Positions 1 to 4,957 of a stretch of 5,440 nucleotides of DNA are shown here, one piece after another; the first letter of the stretch is position 1, and every line of letters begins with the position of its first letter. This DNA comes from an uncultured beta proteobacterium (GTDB lineage: Bacteria; Pseudomonadota; Gammaproteobacteria; Burkholderiales; Burkholderiaceae_C). The stretch lies in assembly GCA_903944555.1 (NCBI GenBank), contig CAJASG010000214.1, positions 1 through 5,440 of the forward strand, written 5' to 3'. The position numbers were made by a program, and so were the translations under genes. The notes beneath the pieces were generated by a model. That model did not search any database and was not told the DNA's origin. It saw only the letters and a list, made by a program, of their open reading frames with translations.

Positions 1-417
1 ATTCGCCAAATCGGTATTCGCAGCGTGGATGAGGGCGAAAAACGGCTGGTGCATGACATGGGCATTGAAGTGTTTGACATGCGCTACATCGATGAGATGG
101 GCATGCGCCACACCATGGAGCTGGCCTTGGCACTGGTCGATGCCAACACCCATTTGCATGTGAGTCTGGATGTGGATTTTCTGGACCCCACCATCGCCCC
201 CGGCGTAGGCACCACGGTGCGCGGCGGTCCCAACTACCGCGAAGCCCAGTTGTGCATGGAAATGATTGCCGACACCGGACGGCTCGCTTCGCTGGACATT
301 GTGGAACTGAACCCCGCGCTGGACTTGCGCAACCAGACGGCCGAATTGGCCGTGGATCTGGTAGAGAGCCTGTTTGGCAAAAGCACGCTGATGCGAAAAA
401 CCGGCACCGCACGTTGA
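1..417 (+). CDS. rocF: Arginase, C-terminal part (5' end cut by window edge)
   Basis: Arginase hydrolyses L-arginine to L-ornithine and urea in the cytoplasm, using two Mn2+ ions. The frame is open from base 1 and encodes 138 residues before TGA at 415-417; no true start is in the window. Numbering from the edge, the ureohydrolase motif IGIRSVDEGE lies at residues 4-13. The metal motif SLDVDFLDP is at 55-63 (Asp57, Asp59) and LDIVELNPALD at 98-108 (Glu102). The 45-residue distance from Asp57 to Glu102 equals that from Asp232 to Glu277 in human arginase I, which supports arginase over agmatinase, as does the ending (TAELAVDLVESLFGK, typical of bacterial RocF). About 165-170 N-terminal residues are missing, judged by a usual length near 300. 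The gene faces epd tail-to-tail. The family call is firm; the physiological role (arginine catabolism or ornithine supply) cannot be told from here. Confidence 0.95.
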   Translation: MRQIGIRSVDEGEKRLVHDMGIEVFDMRYIDEMGMRHTMELALALVDANTHLHVSLDVDFLDPTIAPGVGTTVRGGPNYREAQLCMEMIADTGRLASLDIVELNPALDLRNQTAELAVDLVESLFGKSTLMRKTGTAR

Positions 418-435
418 GGCATGCCCCGTGCAGCA

Positions 436-1464
436 CTACGCTGCCGGCCGCCCCAACCAATGCCGCGCCACATCGAGCATGCGGTTGGCAAAGCCCCACT
501 CGTTGTCAAACCACACCAGCAAGTTGATCAATCGATCGCCGGCCGCGAGGGTTTGACTGCCGTCAACAATGGCTGAATGCGGGTCGTGGTTGAAATCGAC
601 CGAGGCGTGCGGAGCTTCGGTATAGGCGATCAGCTTCGCCCATGGCCCGGCAGCGGCATTGGCCAACAGCCGATTGACCGAAGATGCGTCCACGTTTTTT
701 TTCAGGTGTACGACCATGTCAATCGCCGACACATTCAGCGTAGGAACCCGAATTGCCTTAGCCTGCACGCGCCCCATGAGCTGAGGTAACAGGCGTTCCA
801 CGCCACGCGCCAGTCCGGTCGAAATCGGGATCATCGACTGCATTGCCGAACGGGTTCGCCGCAGGTCGGAGTGGTGGTATCCATCCACCAAGGGCTGGTC
901 GTTCATGACCGAATGCAACGTGCTTAAAAAGACCTGCTCCACGCCAAATTCCCGATCGAGCAAGTCCAGCACGGGCACCACCGCGTTGGTCGTGCAGGAT
1001 GCGTTGGAGACCAGGCGCTCAGCGCCCGTCAGTGTGCGGTGGTTGATTCCATAAACGATGGTCGCATCCACGTCGCTGGCCGACTGCCCCGGATGCGAAA
1101 GCAGCAACCTAGGCACGCCCGCGTCAAGAAAGGCATCCAGTTCACTGCGCTGCGCATATTGACCAGAGCACTCGACCAGAAGGTCAATGCCAAGCCCCTT
1201 CCAATCGACGTTGTGCGGCAAGGTAGCGTGGCTGACGCTAATGAGTTCACCATCTATCAAAAGCCCATTGCCTTGCCGCTCTACCTGGCCCGGGAAACGC
1301 CCGTGTGTGGAATCGAAGCGGGTCAAGTACGCAATCGAATCGAGATCGGCCGGTTCGTTAATGTGCACGACCGCCAGTTGCTCGCGCAGACCCGACTCCT
1401 GCAAACAACGCAAAAAAGAGCGGCCGATACGGCCATAGCCGTTGATGGCAATACGATAAGTCAA
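436..1464 (-). CDS. epd: D-erythrose-4-phosphate dehydrogenase (GAPDH superfamily)
   Basis: Epd oxidises D-erythrose 4-phosphate to 4-phosphoerythronate with NAD+, the first step of the DXP-dependent PLP pathway. The protein has 342 residues, normal for the family. It shows the Rossmann motif INGYGRIGR (7-15), INE at 35-37 where glycolytic GAPDH usually has an Asp, the catalytic segment SNASCTTN with Cys157 (153-160), and His184 in STLHSVMNDQ. Its C-terminal half has VDFNHDPHSAIVDG (289-302) and WFDNEWGFANRMLD. The segments LSHPG, LHSVMNDQ and VDFNHDPHSAIVDG resemble E. coli Epd more than GapA. A glycolytic GAPDH with altered specificity remains possible. The start is TTG (1462-1464): the frame is closed by a stop at 1483-1485, no ATG or GTG lies between, and the Rossmann fold begins at once. 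No clear Shine-Dalgarno is visible. The gene stands alone, not in the enterobacterial epd-pgk-fba order, and is divergent from mocR. Confidence 0.88.
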   Translation of the reverse strand: MTYRIAINGYGRIGRSFLRCLQESGLREQLAVVHINEPADLDSIAYLTRFDSTHGRFPGQVERQGNGLLIDGELISVSHATLPHNVDWKGLGIDLLVECSGQYAQRSELDAFLDAGVPRLLLSHPGQSASDVDATIVYGINHRTLTGAERLVSNASCTTNAVVPVLDLLDREFGVEQVFLSTLHSVMNDQPLVDGYHHSDLRRTRSAMQSMIPISTGLARGVERLLPQLMGRVQAKAIRVPTLNVSAIDMVVHLKKNVDASSVNRLLANAAAGPWAKLIAYTEAPHASVDFNHDPHSAIVDGSQTLAAGDRLINLLVWFDNEWGFANRMLDVARHWLGRPAA

Positions 1465-1493
1465 ATGGTGGCCGGATGAATTTCAATGAAGAG

Positions 1494-1508
1494 CTCCATT
1501 TTATGGAG
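1494..1508. repeat. Perfect 6-bp dyad overlapping the candidate epd -10 region
   Basis: CTCCAT (1494-1499) and ATGGAG (1503-1508) are perfect inverted arms around TTT. The pairing weakly extends one G-T and one A-T step outward. Its position over the putative -10 element of epd, 30 bases before the start codon, would suit a repressor site or a small 5'-leader hairpin. It also lies just outside the suspected insertion-sequence end, so it could instead be native promoter sequence that the insertion left intact. Confidence 0.4.
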
Positions 1509-1529
1509 TTACGCCGCCGCCCATGTCCA
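1498..1529 (-). promoter_or_regulatory. Possible epd promoter
   Basis: Reading the minus strand, TGGACA (1524-1529, five of six matches to the -35 consensus) precedes TAAAAT (1498-1503, five of six matches to the -10 consensus), giving a 20-base spacer. Using the overlapping CATAAA (1500-1505) shortens the spacer to 18. Transcription would begin near 1491, leaving a leader of about 27 bases before the TTG start. The -35 part lies inside a dyad that appears to belong to the insertion-sequence remnant. The spacing is not ideal, so this is tentative. Confidence 0.3.
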
Positions 1530-1544
1530 TCACTTGGGACATGT

Positions 1545-1579
1545 ATCTGTCCGGTGCTGTAGCAAGTAATCTGTCCGGT
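1545..1579. repeat. Direct repeat ATCTGTCCGGT x2
   Basis: Two identical 11-base copies (1545-1555 and 1569-1579) are separated by 13 bases, a period of 24. They precede the truncated transposase frame and probably represent subterminal transposase-binding sites of the lost element. The repeat is seen directly; its role is inferred. Confidence 0.6.
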
Positions 1580-1630
1580 TTTGGGAGGTGCCATTGGACG
1601 CACCAAACCTGAGCCGGGCGCACTTGATAC

Positions 1631-1636
1631 AAGGAG
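1631..1636 (+). promoter_or_regulatory. Strong ribosome binding site of the transposase remnant
   Basis: AAGGAG sits eight bases before the ATG at 1645 and decides that start over the earlier in-frame GTG at 1588. The last base of the site begins GCCCGG (1636-1641), which can pair with CCGGGC (1614-1619), so a hairpin could hinder access to it. Confidence 0.6.
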
Positions 1637-1644
1637 CCCGGATC

Positions 1645-1806
1645 ATGCGATTTCAAGAAGTTTATGAAGCCTGGCGCGAGCGCAGGCTCAGTCAATCGGG
1701 GCCAACAACCAATCTGGAATGGCTCGGAAACATTCAAGCCTATATGCGCATTGCCGCGCCGCAGATGTCGCACGACTTGCGCTTCCCGCCTGGGTCGGAT
1801 AATTAA
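1645..1806 (+). pseudogene. Truncated transposase N-terminus fused to unrelated sequence
   Basis: The frame starts at ATG 1645 behind AAGGAG and ends at TAA 1804-1806, giving 53 codons. The first 17 or so residues, MRFQEVYEAWRERRLSQ, match the N-terminus of ISNCY-type DDE transposases, where an EEAA-type helix-turn-helix normally follows. Here the next residues are SGPTTNLEWL and no helix-turn-helix or DDE domain follows, so the transposase is broken at about codon 18 (near 1698). The remaining 35 codons are not recognised and may be chance reading of flanking DNA. The same frame is open again from 1807 to 1941, without a good start. No function is expected from the product. Family naming rests on recognition of a short segment only. 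Confidence 0.5.
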
Positions 1807-1854
1807 CAAGTCGCACTTGAAGCCTTGCGTAGTCAAATAAATCAGGCTGGATCG

Positions 1855-1880
1855 GGCCATTTTTTATCTATTTTTTGGCC
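1855..1880. repeat. GGCCA/TGGCC dyad around a T-rich loop
   Basis: GGCCA (1855-1859) and TGGCC (1876-1880) are perfect inverted arms around 16 bases that are nearly all T and A. A second pair, AGGCT (1844-1848) and AGCCT (1882-1886), lies outside with unequal gaps. It could be an operator or a leftover terminator; the run of T inside the loop rather than after the stem argues against a standard terminator. Confidence 0.35.
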
Positions 1881-1957
1881 TAGCCTGGGTGAGTCAATCC
1901 GCTTGGCAACGGTTCCGAGAAGCGCTGAGCGGTGGGTCTTTTGACCAAAGAACTTCG

Positions 1958-1974
1958 TGACGAAATGAACGTCA
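1958..1974. promoter_or_regulatory. TGACG-N7-CGTCA dyad, possible operator of mocR
   Basis: TGACG (1958-1962) and CGTCA (1970-1974) are perfect 5-bp arms with a 7-base spacer. Another CGTCA occurs at 2002-2006, 32 bases (about three helical turns) after the second arm. MocR-type regulators often control their own promoters through repeated half-sites, so the arrangement could be an autoregulatory site. The arms are short and a chance origin is possible. Confidence 0.3.
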
Positions 1975-2047
1975 AGCCGGTGGGCTGCCGGAGCACAATA
2001 GCGTCATAAATTCGCTGAATAGAAATCGAGACCAGATAACACTTTTT

Positions 2048-3568
2048 ATGGCACAACAAATACAAGGGGCGATGTGGAAGCAGTTGCTGCAACACAGTGG
2101 CCGCGAAAATTTAACCTTGCAAGGTCGGATCAGAGAGATGCTGGTCTCGGCCATTTTGGACGGCCAGCTCAAACCCGGCGCACCCGTTCCCTCAAGCCGC
2201 GAATTGGCGACGTTACTCGGCGTTGGGCGAATCACTGTGGTACTTGCCTATCAGCAGTTGGCCGATGAGGGCTATCTGGTGTCCCACGAACGCAAGGGGC
2301 ACTTTGTGAGTTCAGCCTTGCTGGGCCAGCGCTTGCAAGGTCGCATCACCACCGACGACCATCCACCCCACCCCCCCATTGCCTGGGAGCAAAGGCTGTA
2401 CCAACAACCTAGCGCGCAGCGCAGCATAGTCAAGCCAGCAAACTGGCAAAAGAGCCCTTATCCGTTTCTCTACGGACAATTTGACGAATCACTGTTTCCC
2501 ACTGCTGCCTGGCGCGAATGCTGCCTCAAGGCACTGAGTGTGCTCGACATTCGCGATTGGGCGCCCGATCAGATCACTCGCGACGACGAGTCGCTAGTGG
2601 AGCAGATCTGCACTCGCGTGCTGCCCCGGCGCGGCGTCTGGGCCACAACTGACCAACTTATCATCACAGTGGGTGCGCAGCACGCGCTCTACATGGTGGC
2701 CGACTTGCTCATGCGCGATCGCACCCGGGTCGGTATCGAAGACCCCGGCTACCCGGATGCTCGGAACATATTCACCAGCCGAACGGCGCACATCGTCCCG
2801 CTACCGGTCGACGACCACGGACTGATCGTGGATGACAGGCTGCGCGAACTCGACTACCTTTACACAACGCCCAGTCACCAGTGCCCCACCGGCGTGACCA
2901 TGCCCTTGCACCGTCGTGAAGAACTGCTGCGGCTGGCCGATGCTTCTGACCTGGTGATCATCGAAGATGACTTTGAGAGCGAGAACAACTTCGCAGGCAA
3001 TCCCATTCCTGCACTCAAGAGCCTGGATCGCAGTGATCGGGTGATCTATGTTGGCAGCTTGTCCAAGAGCTTGGCACCGGGACTTCGCATTGGCTACATC
3101 GTCGCAGCTCCAGCTTTGATCAAAGAGCTGCGTGCGTTGCGCCGTCTCATGCTCCGACACCCATCCTCATTCATCCAGCGCAGCCTTTCATTGTTCATAT
3201 CTCTGGGCTATAACGACGCCCATCTAAAGCGCTTGGCTGAGGCCCAGAAAGAACGCGGAGCGCTGGTGCTGGATGCGCTTGCGCGCCACGCACCGCAGTG
3301 CACCGTGACCCCGATGAGCGGAGGCGGTTCCTGCTGGGTGCAATTGCCTGACAATGTGCCAGCTACGGAGCTGGCCAAATCCGCCGCTGAGCGAGGGGTG
3401 CTGATCGAACAGGGTGATGTGTTCTTTCAGGCCGACCAACCCGCTGGCAATTTTTTCCGTCTGGGCTTTCAGTCGATCAATGCGCGCGTCATCTATGAAG
3501 GAGTAGCCACCCTGGCCAACGTCATCACCGATCTGCAAAAACGCCGCCCACCGAAGCTGGTCGGTTGA
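2048..3568 (+). CDS. MocR-family (GntR) transcription regulator with aminotransferase-like PLP domain
   Basis: A cytoplasmic DNA-binding regulator of 506 residues, the usual MocR layout. A GntR winged helix spans about 22-90 (PSSRELATLLGVGRITVV at 48-65), then a linker, then a fold-type I aminotransferase-like domain from about 136 to the end. PLP-site elements are visible: the Schiff-base Lys340 in GSLSKSLAPGLRIGY (336-350), TPSHQCPTG (274-282), IIEDDFESEN (304-313, Asp307 as pyridine-N partner) and Arg471 in FRLGFQS as carboxylate-binding Arg. MocR proteins generally sense PLP or a PLP-amine adduct. The usual Tyr in EDDY is Phe309 here. The start may be ATG 2048 or ATG 2072; AAGGGG lies only two bases before the latter and no good site precedes the former. 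It is divergent from epd and converges on the TRAP operon, so its target may be either; the effector is unknown. Confidence 0.93.
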   Translation: MAQQIQGAMWKQLLQHSGRENLTLQGRIREMLVSAILDGQLKPGAPVPSSRELATLLGVGRITVVLAYQQLADEGYLVSHERKGHFVSSALLGQRLQGRITTDDHPPHPPIAWEQRLYQQPSAQRSIVKPANWQKSPYPFLYGQFDESLFPTAAWRECCLKALSVLDIRDWAPDQITRDDESLVEQICTRVLPRRGVWATTDQLIITVGAQHALYMVADLLMRDRTRVGIEDPGYPDARNIFTSRTAHIVPLPVDDHGLIVDDRLRELDYLYTTPSHQCPTGVTMPLHRREELLRLADASDLVIIEDDFESENNFAGNPIPALKSLDRSDRVIYVGSLSKSLAPGLRIGYIVAAPALIKELRALRRLMLRHPSSFIQRSLSLFISLGYNDAHLKRLAEAQKERGALVLDALARHAPQCTVTPMSGGGSCWVQLPDNVPATELAKSAAERGVLIEQGDVFFQADQPAGNFFRLGFQSINARVIYEGVATLANVITDLQKRRPPKLVG

Positions 3569-3595
3569 CGACGTTGCGTGTTCGGTAGCGTGAGG

Positions 3596-4936
3596 TCAAT
3601 AGCCCATCAAGGACGGCAACCAAAGTGAAATCTGCGGCACGTAGGCGATCACGAAGGTAGCAACAGTGGTCACGAATACGAAGGGCAGCACCTTCACGAC
3701 AATCTTCTCCACCGGCTGTCCACCAATGCCCGAAGCCACGAACAAATTCTCCCCCAGCGGTGGGGTCATGAAACCAATCGATAAGGTGCAGATCACCACT
3801 ATGCCCACATGGGTCGGGTCTGCGCCGGTCATGTACATCACTGGTAGCAGCACTGGCACCAAGATCAGGATGGCCGCCAGCGTTTCCATGAACATACCGA
3901 CAAAGAGCAGGAACACGATCACCAACGCCCAAATGATGTAAGGGTTGGAAGTCATGTTGAGCATAGCCTCCGCAATGTCGCTTGGAATGCGCTGCTCCAC
4001 CAGCAATCGACCAAAGGCGGTGGCTGTAAACAGGATTAGCAACACACGCCCGGTAATCCAGGTGGTCGTGCGCAGCGCCACCTGAATTGCTTTCAAACGC
4101 AATTCACGGTGTACGAACCAGCCAATAAACAAGGTGTAGAAAATTGCGACGATGGCCGATTCTGTGGGCGTGAACAGACCTGCGTAAATACCGCCAAGAA
4201 TGATCAGAGGAGCCAGGATCGACCAGACTCCGCGCTTGAGCGCCACGCGCAGCTCGTCACCGGACCAGTTTTCGGACAGGCCGCGATAGCCACTTGTCTT
4301 AGAGATGAAATAGTTCATCACAAGCAGGCTGCCCGCCATCAGCAAACCAGGCATCACGCCGGCCACAAACAGCTTGGGAATAGACAACGAAGCAAAGGTG
4401 CCGAACTTCTCCACCGCATCAGCTGGCGGCTCCATGCCCAGCGCCGCAATGCCGAAGATCACCATCGGAATCGAGGGCGGAATAATGATCCCCAGCCCGC
4501 CCGAGGCAGCAGTCACCGCCGAGGCATAAGCAGGGTCGTAGTTGCGCTTGGTCATGGCGGGAATCATCAGCATCCCCACCGCAGCAGTGGTCGCCGGGCC
4601 CGATCCCGAGATAGCACCGAAGAAGAGGCAGGCGAGCACCGTTGCCACGCCCAACCCGCCGGTGATGGGGCCAGCCATTGTTTCGGCAATGTCCACCAGT
4701 CGCCGAGAAATGCCGGCGGCCTCCATCAAAGCGCCTGCCAATACGAAGGCGGGCAAGGCCATCAGCGGAAAGCTGCCGACAGAATTGAACGCGATCTGCA
4801 CCAGTGCAATCGGGTCTTTGTCGAGCGCCATGTAGGCGCCCATGGCCGCGCCGCCTAACGCCACCGTGATCGGGGCACCCAGCAACAGGAGCAGCATGAA
4901 GCCGCCAAATAGAATTTCAGGAAGGTACATTTCCAT
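3596..4936 (-). CDS. dctM: TRAP transporter large membrane subunit (DctM family)
   Basis: The large integral membrane subunit of a tripartite ATP-independent periplasmic (TRAP) transporter. With DctQ and a periplasmic binding protein it drives substrate uptake with a Na+ or H+ gradient. The 446 residues are hydrophobic throughout, as for the roughly 12-helix DctM family. They contain the family segments FFGAISGSGPATTAAVG (105-121), GLGIIIPPSIPMVIFG (147-162), GGIYAGLFTPTESA (248-261), FMETLAAILILVPVLLPV (349-366) and IGFMTPPLGENLFVASGI (387-404). The two SGSGPATTA- and TPPLGENLF-type elements are the inverted-repeat halves that form the Na+/substrate core in the family. A stretch at about 168-185 appears inserted compared with common DctM proteins of about 427 residues. 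The start ATG (4934-4936) has a well-placed GGAG and follows dctQ by 21 bases. Substrate cannot be deduced without the binding protein. Confidence 0.97.
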   Translation of the reverse strand: MEMYLPEILFGGFMLLLLLGAPITVALGGAAMGAYMALDKDPIALVQIAFNSVGSFPLMALPAFVLAGALMEAAGISRRLVDIAETMAGPITGGLGVATVLACLFFGAISGSGPATTAAVGMLMIPAMTKRNYDPAYASAVTAASGGLGIIIPPSIPMVIFGIAALGMEPPADAVEKFGTFASLSIPKLFVAGVMPGLLMAGSLLVMNYFISKTSGYRGLSENWSGDELRVALKRGVWSILAPLIILGGIYAGLFTPTESAIVAIFYTLFIGWFVHRELRLKAIQVALRTTTWITGRVLLILFTATAFGRLLVEQRIPSDIAEAMLNMTSNPYIIWALVIVFLLFVGMFMETLAAILILVPVLLPVMYMTGADPTHVGIVVICTLSIGFMTPPLGENLFVASGIGGQPVEKIVVKVLPFVFVTTVATFVIAYVPQISLWLPSLMGY

Positions 4937-4944
4937 GGTTTTGT

Positions 4945-4948
4945 CTCC
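4945..4948 (-). promoter_or_regulatory. Ribosome binding site of dctM
   Basis: On the minus strand GGAG lies eight bases before the ATG at 4936 within the short dctQ-dctM gap. It favours this start over the second ATG two codons later and supports translation of dctM from a shared dctQM message. Confidence 0.75.
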
Positions 4949-4957
4949 GATGTACGC

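Larger units (their letters stand above)
1521..1700 (+). mobile_element. Insertion-sequence 5'-end remnant (ISNCY-like)
   Basis: The stretch looks like the left end of an insertion sequence. A 7-bp dyad, CATGTCC (1522-1528) with GGACATG (1537-1543), is followed by two copies of ATCTGTCCGGT (1545-1555 and 1569-1579) 24 bases apart. Such repeats are typical of transposase-binding ends. Next come a ribosome binding site and the first codons of a transposase. The coding similarity ends near 1696-1700, so the rest of the element, including its right end, is gone from this location. The left boundary is a guess between about 1521 and 1545, and no target-site duplication can be identified because the right end is missing. 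Family assignment comes from the transposase N-terminus from memory and is moderate at best. Confidence 0.5.
1807..2047. other. Non-coding region upstream of mocR
   Basis: No supported gene is found here. The segment holds a T-rich stretch (1860-1876) flanked by GGCC arms and, nearer the regulator, a TGACG/CGTCA dyad. TTGACC at 1941-1946 resembles a -35 element, but no acceptable -10 element lies 16-18 bases further on. The mocR promoter therefore cannot be placed with confidence. The sequence from about 1700 to 1860 is likewise unassigned and may be debris from the lost mobile element or an older gene. Confidence 0.5.

Noticed and set aside
401..447. Inverted repeats between arginase and epd (CCGGCA/TGCCGG outside, GCACG/CGTGC inside) as a bidirectional terminator
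   Set aside because: The outer loop is 35 bases, the inner stem only five pairs, and no T-run follows on either strand.
436..1464. Annotation as the glycolytic GAPDH (gapA)
   Set aside because: The LSHPG, LHSVMNDQ and VDFNHDPHSAIVDG segments follow the Epd pattern rather than GapA; kept only as an alternative.
1747..1800. Minus-strand CDICGAAMRI segment resembling the zinc-ribbon tail of IS91-like transposases
   Set aside because: Stops close the frame on both sides within about 20 codons and only a C-x2-C pattern matches; likely chance.
1501..1860. 119-codon minus-strand open frame through the IS scar
   Set aside because: It runs through the repeats and across the opposite transposase start, shows no recognisable domain and has no convincing ribosome binding site.
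1941..1969. TTGACC as the mocR -35 element
   Set aside because: No hexamer resembling TATAAT is present 16-18 bases downstream, so the promoter was not annotated.
3537..3565. Possible dctM terminator on the minus strand (ACCGA/TCGGT stem followed by TTTTT)
   Set aside because: The stem has five pairs, the T-run begins eight bases after it, and it lies inside the mocR coding end; too weak to call.
4109..4858. 249-codon plus-strand frame antisense to dctM
   Set aside because: Its composition (rich in Arg, His, Gln) is that of a shadow of a GC-rich membrane protein gene; dctM in the opposite strand is certain.
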